Part shown: positions 28,555-37,563 of the stretch, one piece after another | Layout of the letters: the number at the start of each line of letters is the position of its first letter | How positions within the stretch are numbered: position 1 is the first letter of the stretch | Origin: Nitrospirillum viridazoti CBAmc | GTDB taxonomy: Bacteria; Pseudomonadota; Alphaproteobacteria; Azospirillales; Azospirillaceae | Length of the DNA stretch: 64,000 nt | Direction: 5' to 3' | Assembly (NCBI RefSeq): GCF_000730165.1 | Contig: NZ_CP022112.1 | Span: forward strand, 723,501-787,500 | Made by a program: the position numbers and the translations under genes | Notes under the pieces: generated by a model | What the model was told of the DNA's origin: nothing | The model's input: only the letters and a program-made list of their open reading frames with translations | The model's database searches: none

Positions 28555-30972
28555 ATGAAGAACATCCCGGCCGGCTTGTTGGCTCTGCTCTGCACCACCT
28601 GTTCCACCTTGGCCCTGGCGGCCGAGCCCGATCCGGCCCCCGATGGCGCGCCGCCGACCTTGAGCGACATCATCGTCATCGGTGTGACCCCTCTGCCGGG
28701 CGCCAACGTGCCGCTGGACAAGGTGCCGGCCGCCGCCAGCACCCTGTCGGCGGATGACTTGGCCCGCCTGCATTCCATGTCCATCCTGGACGGCATGGCC
28801 CAGCGGATGCCGGGGCTGGCGCTGTCGGACACCCAAGGTAACGCCCTGTTCCAGGATGTCCGCTACCACGGCTTCACCGTTTCCCCCCTGCAGGGCACGC
28901 CCCAGGGCATCGCCGTCTATCAGAATGGCGTGCGCCTGAACGAGGCCTTCGGCGACACGGTGAACTGGGACCTGGCGCCGGAGGTGGCGATCGACCGCCT
29001 GACCTTGGCCACCAACAACCCGGCCTATGGGCTGAACGCCCTGGGCGGGGCGGTGACCCTGGAGATGAAGAACGGCTTCACCTTCCAGGGCGCGAACGCC
29101 GAGCTGCTGGGCGGCAGCAACGGCCGGATCCAGGGCTCCGCCGAGTTCGGTTGGCAGTCCGGCGGCTTCAGCCTGTACCTGGCGGCGGAGGCGGAAAAGG
29201 ATGATGGCTGGCGCAAGCAGTCGGCGTCCGACGTCGAGCGCTTTTACGCCGACGGCGGTTGGCGCAGCGAAACGGCGGAGGTGCACCTGATCGCCGCCGC
29301 CGCGCGGTCCAGCCTGGGCGTCGTGGGGCCCACGCCGCTGGAAATGATCCAGGCGGACGAGACCGCCGTCTACACCTGGCCGCAGACTACCAAGAACGAC
29401 AGCGGCATGCTGGCCCTGAACGGCAGGATCGACATCGCCCCGGGCTGGGCCCTGCAGGGCAATGTCTACGGCCGCCATTTCGGGCAGAAGCATGTGGACG
29501 GCAACGACAGCGATTTCGAAGGCTGCAGCGCGCGCTCCTCCTACGGCGGCAAGCTATGCCTGGAGGATGACGCCTTCGGCACGCCGGCGGGCGGCAAGAC
29601 AACCGCGTTCCGCAACCAGTTCGTCATCACCGACCTGGCCGGCCACACCTTCGCTTTCGACCGCGACGCGACCTACGGCACCCTGGATCGCAGCGCCACC
29701 GACACCACCGCCGTGGGCGGGTCGCTGCAACTGACCAGCGACCGGCCGCTGATGGGCCTGGGCAACCGCTTCGCCGCCGGCGGTAGCATCGATCACAGCG
29801 ACATCCGCTTCACCGCCACCAGCACGCTGGGCATCATCAACCCCGACCTCTCGGTGACGACCCAAGGCGGCGACGCTGGCGATATCCCGGGGGCCGGCCT
29901 GATCATCCGCACCCTGGGCAACCTGGGCTATGCCCCCGTCTGGCTGTCCGGCACCACCGACTATTACGGCGCCTACGTCACCGACACGCTGGACCTGACG
30001 CCGGCCCTGTCACTGACCGCCGGCCTGCGCCTGAACGTGGCCGACATCAGCACCCGCGACCGGGGCGGGGCGGCGCCCGAACTGAACGGCGACAACCGCT
30101 ACACCCACTGGAACCCGCAGGCCGGGCTGACCTATCAGCTGGGCGGTGGGGTCAGCGTCTATGGCGGCTATTCCCAGTCCAACCGCGCCCCCACGCCGCT
30201 GGAGCTGGACTGCGCCGATCCGTTGCGCCCCTGCCTGCTGGAGAACTCCCTGGTGGCGGATCCACCGCTGCGCCAGGTCGTGGCCAACACCTACGAGGCC
30301 GGCGTCCGCGGGACCCAGGGCATCCTCACCGGCCGGCTGGACTGGACCGTGGGCCTGTTCCGCACCGATAGCGATAACGACATCGTGGCGCTGGCCAGCA
30401 GCATCCAGGGCCGCGGCTATTACACCAACGTGCCCGGAACCCGCCGCCAGGGCGTGGACGCCGGCCTGACCTTCGCCGCCGAGCGCTGGCAGGTCTACCT
30501 GAACTACAGCTTCGTCGACGCCACCTATCAGTTCGACGGCGTTCTGGCCTCGCCCAACAACCCGCAGGCGGATGACAACGGCACCATCACCGTGCACAGC
30601 GGCGACCGCATCCCCGGCATTCCCCGCCACCAGGTGAAGCTGGGCGGCGACGTGGCAGTGACCGACGCGTGGAGCGTGGGCGGCGCCGTGCAGTACTATG
30701 GCAGCCAGTACCTGGTGGGTGATGACGCCAACCAGAATTCCCAGCTGACACCCTATTGGACCATGGACCTGCGCACCTCTTACCAGATCCTGTCCAACAT
30801 CCAGTTGATAGGCGGCATTAACAACCTTTTCGACCGCCGTTACGCCAGCTACGGCACCTATTTCGACACGGGCGGCGCCAGCGACATCTTGGGCCGCTCG
30901 TTGAGCGACGCCCGCACCCTGACCCTGGGTGCGCCGCGCACCTTCTATGGCGGTGTGAAAGTGTCATTCTAA
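28555..30972 (+). CDS. TonB-dependent outer-membrane receptor
   Basis: Beta-barrel receptor of 805 residues. Signal peptide of about 22 residues (ends in ALAAEP), a TonB-box-like LSDIIVIG near 40, plug domain with SADDLARLHSMSILDGMAQRMPG and the NPAYGLNALGGAVTLEMKNG loop, then the barrel ending in a terminal aromatic Phe (GGVKVSF). Plug residues resemble TonB receptors without a known siderophore, and the plug lacks any heme motif. Two Cys pairs lie in an extracellular loop (EGCSARSSYGGKLC; LDCADPLRPC). Followed by a strong terminator. Divergent from the NarX-like kinase. Confidence 0.92.
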   Translation: MKNIPAGLLALLCTTCSTLALAAEPDPAPDGAPPTLSDIIVIGVTPLPGANVPLDKVPAAASTLSADDLARLHSMSILDGMAQRMPGLALSDTQGNALFQDVRYHGFTVSPLQGTPQGIAVYQNGVRLNEAFGDTVNWDLAPEVAIDRLTLATNNPAYGLNALGGAVTLEMKNGFTFQGANAELLGGSNGRIQGSAEFGWQSGGFSLYLAAEAEKDDGWRKQSASDVERFYADGGWRSETAEVHLIAAAARSSLGVVGPTPLEMIQADETAVYTWPQTTKNDSGMLALNGRIDIAPGWALQGNVYGRHFGQKHVDGNDSDFEGCSARSSYGGKLCLEDDAFGTPAGGKTTAFRNQFVITDLAGHTFAFDRDATYGTLDRSATDTTAVGGSLQLTSDRPLMGLGNRFAAGGSIDHSDIRFTATSTLGIINPDLSVTTQGGDAGDIPGAGLIIRTLGNLGYAPVWLSGTTDYYGAYVTDTLDLTPALSLTAGLRLNVADISTRDRGGAAPELNGDNRYTHWNPQAGLTYQLGGGVSVYGGYSQSNRAPTPLELDCADPLRPCLLENSLVADPPLRQVVANTYEAGVRGTQGILTGRLDWTVGLFRTDSDNDIVALASSIQGRGYYTNVPGTRRQGVDAGLTFAAERWQVYLNYSFVDATYQFDGVLASPNNPQADDNGTITVHSGDRIPGIPRHQVKLGGDVAVTDAWSVGGAVQYYGSQYLVGDDANQNSQLTPYWTMDLRTSYQILSNIQLIGGINNLFDRRYASYGTYFDTGGASDILGRSLSDARTLTLGAPRTFYGGVKVSF

Positions 30973-31024
30973 GACGTTGAATTCATGCAGTTCCCTGTGG
31001 GCGACGCGATAGTGCCATCAGGGA

Positions 31025-31065
31025 AGGGGGACCGGTTTCCATCCGCTGCCGGTCCCCCTCTTTTT
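31025..31065 (+). terminator. Rho-independent terminator after the TonB receptor
   Basis: Eleven-base stem AGGGGGACCGG / CCGGTCCCCCT with a 13-base loop, followed by CTTTTT. It ends plus-strand transcription from the receptor and just reaches the stop codon of the convergent Ldh-family gene. Confidence 0.85.
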
Positions 31066-32065
31066 ATCCGCCGGCCGTCAGGGTCTGGAGTTCTTCCAGC
31101 AACGCCGCCGGCACCTCCAGCCCACGGGCCTGTGCCTGGGCGCGGGCCGCCAAGCGGCGGTCGCCCGGCAGGCGCGCACCATCCGCGACGATGGCCTGAA
31201 CCAGCTCTCCCATGCGGCCAGCGAAGTCGGGGCCGCTGAACGCCGTGGGATCGAAGGCGATGATGAGTTGGCCCACGGCGGGGCTGGGCCCCTGGGCATC
31301 CAGGAAGGAACTGGCTTGCCAACCGTACCGCCCGCCGGCCAGCGCGCCGCAGAGGATTTCCACCATCAAGGCCAGCGCCGCCCCCTTGGGGCCGCCGATG
31401 GGGGCCAGCGCGCCCTTCAGCGCTGCCGCCGGATCGGTGGTGGGATTGCCATCGGCATCCACGGCCCAGTCGGCCGGAATGGGGCGCCCGGCCTTCTGCG
31501 CCGCCACGATCTTGGATCGGGCGACCAGGGACAGCGCCATGTCGATGACCAGCGGCGCCCGCCCCGCCACCGGGGCGGCGAAGGCCAGTGGGTTGGTGCC
31601 GAGCAGCGCCCGTCGTCCGCCCGCCGTCGCCATGGCGGCCGGGGTGTTGGACATGACCAGGGCCACCATGCCCTGGTCCGCCAGCCGCTCCACCACCAAC
31701 CCCGCTTGGCCGATGTGGTGGGAGGCGTGGATGCCCGCGCCCGCCGTGCCCATCTGGCGTGCCAGGGCGGCCACGGCATCCACAGCCATATCCACGGCGG
31801 GATAGGCGAAGCCGCCGGCGGCGTCCACCCGCAGGCTGGCGGTGGCGGTCTGGATCAGGCGTGGTACAGCCCCGCCGTCGACCTTGCCGGCACGCACCTG
31901 GGCGGCATAGGACGGCACACGGGCCAGGCCGTGGCCGGCCTGGCCGTCGGCCTCGGCCGCCACCAAGGCGCGGGCCACGCTGCCGGCGGCGGCAGGCAAG
32001 GTGCCGTTGGCGGTCAGCGCCTCGACAGTCAGCGTATAGGCGTCGGTGAGGGAGAGAATGGGCAT
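31064..32065 (-). CDS. Ldh-family (malate/L-lactate-type) NAD(P) dehydrogenase
   Basis: Oxidoreductase of 333 residues of the LDH2/MDG family, which reduces or oxidises 2-keto/2-hydroxy acids or cyclic imines (ureidoglycolate, delta-1-piperideine-2-carboxylate, 2,3-diketogulonate) and is unrelated to classical MDH. Signature segments are GHGLARVPSYA (catalytic His region), the active-site ASHHIGQAG, GTNPLAFAAPV and GGPKGAALALMVEIL. Normal length. It stands alone between a receptor and a PQQ dehydrogenase, so the substrate is not indicated by context. Confidence 0.88.
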   Translation of the reverse strand: MPILSLTDAYTLTVEALTANGTLPAAAGSVARALVAAEADGQAGHGLARVPSYAAQVRAGKVDGGAVPRLIQTATASLRVDAAGGFAYPAVDMAVDAVAALARQMGTAGAGIHASHHIGQAGLVVERLADQGMVALVMSNTPAAMATAGGRRALLGTNPLAFAAPVAGRAPLVIDMALSLVARSKIVAAQKAGRPIPADWAVDADGNPTTDPAAALKGALAPIGGPKGAALALMVEILCGALAGGRYGWQASSFLDAQGPSPAVGQLIIAFDPTAFSGPDFAGRMGELVQAIVADGARLPGDRRLAARAQAQARGLEVPAALLEELQTLTAGG

Positions 32066-32161
32066 GGCGGCGGCACAGGTCGGGGGCGGACACGGCTAAG
32101 CGATGATCGCCCAGCTATGCCGCCACCCGGTCCATTTGTCGCCGCCAAACTTCAGCCGCGG

Positions 32162-33487
32162 CTATTGCGCCGTCACCCGCCAGACGGTGTTGCCCACGTC
32201 GTCGGCGATCAATAGGGCCCCGGTCTTGTCCACCGCCAGGCCCACCGGGCGGCCGTGGGCCCTGCCGTCCTGGTCCAGGAAGCCGGTGACCACATCCACC
32301 GGCTGACCGTTGGGCTGGCCGTTGCTGAACGGTATGAAAATCACCTTGTAGCCATTTGGAATCTTTCGATTCCAACTGCCGTGCTCACCCACGAAGGCGC
32401 CACCCTGGTAGCTGCTGGGCAGCGTGCTGCCGGTATAGAAGACCATGCCCAGCGGGGCGACGTGGGTGCTGAGGGCATAGTCCGGCACGATGGCGCGGGC
32501 GACCAGATCGGGGCGCTGCGGCTTCACCCGCGGGTCGATGTTCTGACCGTAATAGCTGTAGGGCCACCCGTAGAAGCCGCCATCCTTCACCGAGGTCATG
32601 TAGTCCGGCACCAAATTTGGGCCCAACTCGTCGCGCTCGTTCACCACCGTCCACAGGGTGCCGGTCTGCGGTTCCCAACTCAGGCCATTGGGATTGCGCA
32701 GGCCATCGGCGTAGATGCGCCAGCGGCCGGTGGCGCGGTCCACCTCCCAGATGGCCGCGCGGTTCTTTTCCGCCTCGATGCCGTTCTCGGTGATGTTGCT
32801 GTTGGAACCAACACCGACATAGAGCCGCGTGCCGTCCTGGCTGGCCACCAGGCTCTTGGTCCAATGGTGGTCGATGGGGCCGCCGGGCAGGGGCGTCAGG
32901 GTGGTGCCCTCGGCCGTGATCTGGGTGTCGCCCTCGGTATAGGGGTAGCGGATGATGGCGTCGGTGTCGGCCACGTACAGGTCGTTGCCCACCAGGGCCA
33001 CCCCGAAGGGGGAATTCAGGTGGTCCAGGAAAATGCTCTGGGATTCCGGCACGCCGTCGCCATCCGCGTCGCGCAACAGGGTGATGCGGTTGCTGTCCTT
33101 GGTTTCACCGCCGGATGTGGCCAGCGATTCCACCCAATGCATGATCAGGTCCTTGGGACGCTTGATGGGTTCGCCTTTGGGCGCCACGGATTCAACCACC
33201 AGCACGTCGCCATTGGGCAGGACGGTGAGGGACCGGGGATGGTGCAGCCCGGTGGCCATGGCCTGGATTTTCAACCCTTGGGCCACGGCCGGCTTTTCCC
33301 CATCCTTCCAGCCCACCACCTTGGCCACCTTCATGGGCGGCAACAGGTATTGCTTCTGCTTGGGCAGGGCGGGGTTGGCGCCGATCTGGGCATTGGGGTC
33401 CGTGCCCTGGCTGCCGTCGTCGCAGGCGCTCAGGGCGAAGGTGGCCACACCGGCCAGGGCCAGCAGGCGAAGGGCATGCCTCTTCAT
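32162..33487 (-). CDS. PQQ-type sugar dehydrogenase (L-sorbosone dehydrogenase-like lipoprotein)
   Basis: Six-bladed soluble-GDH-like propeller of 441 residues oxidising an aldose or sorbosone-like substrate in the periplasm, with PQQ as probable cofactor. The signal ends in LSAC, so it is a predicted lipoprotein at Cys22. Family motifs: HHPRSLTVLPNGDVLVVE, LRDADGDGVPES, NPNGLSWEPQTGTLWTVVNERDELG, GFYGWPYSYYGQN and GSWNRK. It overlaps the DUF2231 gene by four bases; this two-gene pair is common in proteobacteria and suggests the membrane protein is its partner. Electron acceptor unknown. Confidence 0.9.
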   Translation of the reverse strand: MKRHALRLLALAGVATFALSACDDGSQGTDPNAQIGANPALPKQKQYLLPPMKVAKVVGWKDGEKPAVAQGLKIQAMATGLHHPRSLTVLPNGDVLVVESVAPKGEPIKRPKDLIMHWVESLATSGGETKDSNRITLLRDADGDGVPESQSIFLDHLNSPFGVALVGNDLYVADTDAIIRYPYTEGDTQITAEGTTLTPLPGGPIDHHWTKSLVASQDGTRLYVGVGSNSNITENGIEAEKNRAAIWEVDRATGRWRIYADGLRNPNGLSWEPQTGTLWTVVNERDELGPNLVPDYMTSVKDGGFYGWPYSYYGQNIDPRVKPQRPDLVARAIVPDYALSTHVAPLGMVFYTGSTLPSSYQGGAFVGEHGSWNRKIPNGYKVIFIPFSNGQPNGQPVDVVTGFLDQDGRAHGRPVGLAVDKTGALLIADDVGNTVWRVTAQ

Positions 33488-33984
33488 GGCCGCACCTCCA
33501 CCACCCGGCGGCGGTAGACCAGCACCGACCAGCCGATCCAGTTGCTGGTCAGCACGACGATCAGCACCAGGGCCGACAGGATCAGCCCCTGCGGCACGAC
33601 GGAGGTCCAGGCGTCGCGGCTGTGCACGAAACAATTCAGGATGGCCAGGCCCAGCGCCACCAGGTTGCCCAGCACGTGCGGCCAGATGGGCGCCTGGGTG
33701 ACGACGTAACGGCGCTGCCCCAGGTCCACCAGGCCGGCGACCAGCGCCAGGCACCCCAGCACCACGCCGGCGAACAGCAACCAGGCGGAAAAGTCCGCCC
33801 ACATCATCTCCGCCGTGCCCCAGTAGGCGAGATCAGTGAAGAAGGCGCCGACGAAGCAGACGCTGGGGAAGGGGACCAGCATGGGATAAAGGGGGTGACG
33901 CACAACCTCGGTGGTCGTGCTTTCCACGGTGGTCAGATGCACCGGTGTCCCCTGGACCGTCGATCGCGTGATGTCACTGGGCAT
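33484..33984 (-). CDS. DUF2231 membrane protein
   Basis: Membrane protein of 166 residues with four predicted helices and the DUF2231 opening HPLYPMLVPFPSVCFVGAFFTDL. The helices hold PHVLGNLVALGLAI and a C-terminal NWIGWSVLVYRRRV. The ATG at 33984 has GGAGAGG 7 nt upstream; an ATG two codons earlier leaves only 1 nt and is rejected. It is translationally coupled to the following PQQ dehydrogenase. Members of this family are often proposed to be electron-transfer or anchoring partners, which is unproven. Confidence 0.87.
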   Translation of the reverse strand: MPSDITRSTVQGTPVHLTTVESTTTEVVRHPLYPMLVPFPSVCFVGAFFTDLAYWGTAEMMWADFSAWLLFAGVVLGCLALVAGLVDLGQRRYVVTQAPIWPHVLGNLVALGLAILNCFVHSRDAWTSVVPQGLILSALVLIVVLTSNWIGWSVLVYRRRVVEVRP

Positions 33985-34244
33985 GGCCATTCCTCTCCAT
34001 AATCTTCCCCGCGCCTTCAACCCCTTAGGCGTCGGCGTGGTTCCGGAGGGCGCGTGGCTCCCGCTTTTGGGCACGCGTAAAAAGAGTATATCTTCCGGAT
34101 TGGCGACAGCCCACAGGCCGCCGCTGTCCGCAGGAACGCTCAGATTTCGGTTGTTTATATACTATTAATACGTGCATATCCCAGATGACAAAGCCCGCGA
34201 GCCGCGATATGAGTCGCGCATCGATTTCACCCAGGGGTTGTGAA

Positions 34245-35948
34245 ATGCGCATCATCACATCATCGCGGGCCACCCGTCGTCTGATCGGCACGGCGGCCCT
34301 CGCCATCGCCACGGCATTCGCCGTCCCGTCCCTGTCCAATGCCGAGACAAGCGCGGAGGCGGCCAAGGCTCCGGGCGGCATCCGCCTCAGTTGGCAGGAC
34401 TTCGCCAAGGATCCGGCCAAGGTCGCCAGCCTGCGCAAGGCCGTGGCCGTCATGAAATCCCGCAACAGCGCCGACCACACCAGCGCCGTGTACCGCACCA
34501 GCTGGGAGTATTGGGCCAACATCCATGGCTATTTCGGCCCGGATTCGCCTTTCGGCACGGTGGCCGACAACACCCAGGGCCTGCCGCAGCAGTACCTGGT
34601 CTATTTCAAGGGCATCCAGGACACGACCCCGCCGGACCAGGTGGCCAAGGACGTGTGGGCGAATTGCCAGCACGGCACGCCCTGGTTTTTCGCCTGGCAT
34701 CGCCTGTACCTGCTGTATTTCGAGAAGCAGTTGCAGGCGGCCTCGGGCGATCCGACCTTGCGCCTGCCGTATTGGGACTACAGCAACCCGGCCCAACTGG
34801 CCATGCCGGCGGCCTTCATCGACAAGACCTACGTCGACGGCTCGGGCAAGACCCAGCCGAACCCGCTGTACGAGGCCCGTCGCGCGCCCGGCTGGCTGAC
34901 GGGCAAGGCCACGCTGAACGGCAGTTCCACCAACATCAATTCCGCGCTGAAGCTGAAGCAGTTCACCGCCTACCAGAACTATATCGAGGGCAGGGTGCAC
35001 GGTTATGTCCACTGCACCGTGGGCGTGACCTGCCCGGTGGTGGACATGGGGTCGGTGCCCTATTCCTCCAACGATCCGGTGTTCTGGTCGCATCACGCCA
35101 ACATCGACCGGATGTGGAGTTGCTGGAGCAACATCGGCGGCCACCAGAACCCGGACACCGACGCCTTCCTGAACCAGCCCTATTCCTTCGTCGACACCAA
35201 CGGCAAGGAATTCACGGTAACGGTCCGCGACCTGTTCAACGGCACCATCGTCGACTACAAATATGAGCAGGAAACGAACTGCGCCCGTGGCGCTGGCGAG
35301 ACGCTGGTCGCCAGTGCCGGTTCGACGGTCGCGCTGGCCGCCGCGGCGGTGAAGACCGCCGACCAGCCGCCCAACCCGTTGACGCCCACCCCGTTGACGC
35401 CCAATGGGCCGGCCCCTAATGCGCCAGCCACGGAAAGCCTGCTTGCGGAGCCCCAGCCATTGAACGCGCCCTCCCAGCCGCTGGCGCTGACCCAGGCCAA
35501 GACCAAGGTGAAGATCACCATGCCCCAAGGCGGTGAGAAGGCGCGGTTGCAGGCGTTCGCGCTGGCCCCGCAAAACGCGGCGGCCACCGAGACCCACCTG
35601 ATCCTGGAGGGCATCAGCTACAAGGCGCACCCCGGCACCATGTTCGACGTGTTCCTGGAGAACAGCAAGGACCCCAAGAAGCGGGTGCAGGTGGGCACCA
35701 TCAGCTTCTTCAGCCTGTCGGGTGCTGCGGCCGCCAAGCATGCCGAACACCAAGCGCCCAAGACCGATGACTTCGACGTCACCGACGCCCTGCGCGAGGT
35801 CGCTGGTGGCAAGGCCAGCCTGTCCGACGTCACCGTGAGCTTCGAAGCCACCACCGGCCGCGAGGGCACGGGTGAGAAGCCAACGATGAACGCCGACGCC
35901 GGCCTGACGATCCAGAAGATCAGCCTGATGGTGCAGCCGGCGCAGTGA
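34245..35948 (+). CDS. Secreted tyrosinase/polyphenol oxidase with C-terminal domain
   Basis: Type-3 copper oxidase of 567 residues hydroxylating or oxidising phenols to quinones. Signal peptide about 1-33, after which it is exported. CuA: His94 (NIHGYFG), His143 and His152 (HGTPWFFAWHR). CuB: His252 and His256 (HGYVH) and His283/284 (SHHANIDRMW). Cys141 lies two residues before His143 (CQH), the spacing of the Cys-His thioether of fungal, plant and hemocyanin type-3 sites. From about 330 a Pro/Ala/Leu linker leads to a C-terminal beta domain (ILEGISYKAHPGTMFDVFLE), reminiscent of the KFDV domain of plant enzymes. The ATG at 34245 has AGGGG 7 nt upstream; an ATG at 34185 would add a polar lead. 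Flanked downstream by insertion sequences. Confidence 0.93.
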   Translation: MRIITSSRATRRLIGTAALAIATAFAVPSLSNAETSAEAAKAPGGIRLSWQDFAKDPAKVASLRKAVAVMKSRNSADHTSAVYRTSWEYWANIHGYFGPDSPFGTVADNTQGLPQQYLVYFKGIQDTTPPDQVAKDVWANCQHGTPWFFAWHRLYLLYFEKQLQAASGDPTLRLPYWDYSNPAQLAMPAAFIDKTYVDGSGKTQPNPLYEARRAPGWLTGKATLNGSSTNINSALKLKQFTAYQNYIEGRVHGYVHCTVGVTCPVVDMGSVPYSSNDPVFWSHHANIDRMWSCWSNIGGHQNPDTDAFLNQPYSFVDTNGKEFTVTVRDLFNGTIVDYKYEQETNCARGAGETLVASAGSTVALAAAAVKTADQPPNPLTPTPLTPNGPAPNAPATESLLAEPQPLNAPSQPLALTQAKTKVKITMPQGGEKARLQAFALAPQNAAATETHLILEGISYKAHPGTMFDVFLENSKDPKKRVQVGTISFFSLSGAAAAKHAEHQAPKTDDFDVTDALREVAGGKASLSDVTVSFEATTGREGTGEKPTMNADAGLTIQKISLMVQPAQ

Positions 35949-35974
35949 TCTGGACCGGATGAATTAGGATGCCT

Positions 35975-36005
35975 GGGAAGGGCCGCTGAAAATGCGGCCC
36001 TTCCC
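35975..36005. terminator. Perfect 12-bp hairpin after the tyrosinase gene
   Basis: GGGAAGGGCCGC / GCGGCCCTTCCC with a 7-base A-rich loop, 26 bases past the stop. There is no T-run on either side, so it may be a weak or Rho-assisted terminator or an mRNA 3' stabiliser. Confidence 0.55.
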
Positions 36006-36046
36006 AATGGCATAACATAATTTCCATAAGATAGATTATCGGTTTT

Positions 36047-36059
36047 TCGTATGTAGGCG
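36047..36059. repeat. 13-base direct repeat, left copy
   Basis: TCGTATGTAGGCG, identical to 37564-37576 on the other side of the insertion sequence. Either a target-site duplication or the tip of an IS30-family element that the insertion sequence entered. Confidence 0.75.
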
Positions 36060-36082
36060 CAAAGTTAAAATGTCAGGCCTGT

Positions 36083-36100
36083 GCAAAGTAGAACTGTCAG
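36083..36100. repeat. Left terminal inverted repeat, inner block
   Basis: GCAAAGTAGAACTGTCAG; perfect inverted match to 37513-37530, preceded by TGTCAGG at 36071-36077. The transposase start lies 37 bases inside. Confidence 0.9.
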
Positions 36101-36136
36101 TCTTCCGGTTGGCTGTGTCCGACGTGGGAGGCTGCG

Positions 36137-37516
36137 GTGGGCTGGGTCGTGATGAGCGAACGGGATGTTCGTCGGGTTGAGGTGCTGTCGGATGTTGTGG
36201 GCGGCCGGCTGACGGTGTCGTCAGCGGCGGCTGTTCTGGGCTTGAGCGAGCGTCAGGTATGGCGGTTGCTGGGCCGGTATCGGTCAGGCGGCGGTGGTGC
36301 CATCGTGCACCAGGCGCGAGGGCGGCCGTCGAACCGTCAGTTGGGTGCTGGGTTGCGCGAGTTGGCGCTGGAGCTGGTGCGGCGGCATTACGCGGATTTT
36401 GGTCCGACGCTGGCGGCGGAGCAGTTGGCGGAGCGTCATGGCCTGGTGGTGTCGCGGGAGACGCTGCGGGGGTGGATGTCCGCGGCGGGGTTGTGGGTGT
36501 CGCGGCATCAGCGACGTCAGTTCCACCGCCCTCGCCTGCGTCGAGAATGCCTGGGGGAACTGATACAGATCGATGGCAGTGAGCACCGGTGGTTTGAGGA
36601 CCGGGCGGGGCCGTGCAGCTTGCTTGTGTTCATCGATGACGCGAGGGGTCGGCTGATGCAGTTGCGGTTTGTGGCGTCGGAGAGCGCGTTCAGCTACTTC
36701 GCGGCATTGGAGGGGTACCTGGTTCGGCACGGTCGGCCCCTGGCGTTTTATTCCAACAAGCACACGGTTTTCCGGGTGGCGAAGACGGAGGCACGGACAG
36801 GGCAAGGCCTGACGCAGTTCGGGCGGGCCATGGCGGAACTGGGGATCGAGGTTTTGTGCGCGAACTCCAGCCAGGCGAAGGGCCGGGTTGAGCGGGTGAA
36901 CCGGACGCTGCAGGATAGGCTGGTGAAGGAACTGCGACTGGCGGGGATCGGCGACATGGCGGCTGGCAATGCTTTCCTGGAAGGGTTCATGGAACGCTTC
37001 AATGCCCAGTTTGCCGTGGTCCCTGCGCGGCCGGAGGATGTGCACCGTCCGCTGACGGTGTCGGCTGAGCGGTTGGGGGACATCCTGTGCTGGCGGGAGC
37101 GGCGGTATGTGGGGCGGCAGCTGACGCTGTCGTATGAGCGCCGGCGTGTGATGCTGGAAGAGACGGCGGTGACGCGGGGGTTGGTGGGGCAGTATGTGGA
37201 CAGCTACGCCTTTGCCGACGGGCGGGTGGAGTTCCGCTGGCAGGGCGTTGCCCTGCCCTACACCGAGTTCGACAAGACCCAGCGGGTGAGCCACGCGGCG
37301 GTGGTTGAGAATAAGCGGCTGTCGGCGGTGCTGGCCGAGATCCGGGAGACGCAGGACGCGATGCCGGCACCGACGGTCCAGACCAACAGCGAGCGCGTTG
37401 GTTACGTCAAGACCGGGGGCAAACCGGGGCGCAAGCGGGGGTTGCCGGGGCGCCTTGCGGGGGTAGGCCGGTCCGCTCCGCCTCCGGCTCCGCTGCCCGC
37501 CCTACCCCCGCACTGA
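36137..37516 (+). CDS. ISNCY-family transposase with Asn at a predicted catalytic Asp
   Basis: DDE-type transposase of 459 residues. N-terminal helix-turn-helix (SAAAVLGLSERQVWRLLGRY) and a second one near 90-125. Catalytic core: Asp146 in IQIDGSEHRWFE and Glu252 in KGRVERVNRTLQDRL. The middle acidic position, in the block usually read as Y-S-D-K-H-x-V-F-R-V in this family, is Asn207 here (FYSNKHTVFRV). A single D-to-N change would inactivate strand transfer, so the copy may be dead or rely on another copy in trans. Otherwise full-length, ending inside the right inverted repeat. In-frame ATG also at 36152. The tail (about 425-459) is Arg/Pro-rich. Confidence 0.9.
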   Translation: MGWVVMSERDVRRVEVLSDVVGGRLTVSSAAAVLGLSERQVWRLLGRYRSGGGGAIVHQARGRPSNRQLGAGLRELALELVRRHYADFGPTLAAEQLAERHGLVVSRETLRGWMSAAGLWVSRHQRRQFHRPRLRRECLGELIQIDGSEHRWFEDRAGPCSLLVFIDDARGRLMQLRFVASESAFSYFAALEGYLVRHGRPLAFYSNKHTVFRVAKTEARTGQGLTQFGRAMAELGIEVLCANSSQAKGRVERVNRTLQDRLVKELRLAGIGDMAAGNAFLEGFMERFNAQFAVVPARPEDVHRPLTVSAERLGDILCWRERRYVGRQLTLSYERRRVMLEETAVTRGLVGQYVDSYAFADGRVEFRWQGVALPYTEFDKTQRVSHAAVVENKRLSAVLAEIRETQDAMPAPTVQTNSERVGYVKTGGKPGRKRGLPGRLAGVGRSAPPPAPLPALPPH

Positions 37517-37530
37517 CAGTTCTACTTTGC
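37513..37530. repeat. Right terminal inverted repeat, inner block
   Basis: Reverse complement of 36083-36100 (18 of 18 bases). The transposase stop codon lies within it. The outer block CCTGACA is at 37538-37544. Confidence 0.9.
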
Positions 37531-37563
37531 GGGATACCCTGACACTTCTATCCGGTTGAAACA

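Larger units (their letters stand above)
36071..37544 (+). mobile_element. ISNCY/IS1202-like insertion sequence
   Basis: About 1.47 kb between inverted ends, with one transposase. Left end: TGTCAGG, 5 bases, then GCAAAGTAGAACTGTCAG (36083-36100). Right end, read inward: TGTCAGG, 7 bases, then the same 18-base sequence (37513-37530). A 13-base direct repeat (36047-36059; 37564-37576) flanks it, 11 and 19 bases outside these ends. If the direct repeat is the target duplication, the element runs 36060-37563 and its outermost tips are unmatched. Family call is from the transposase. Confidence 0.88.
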
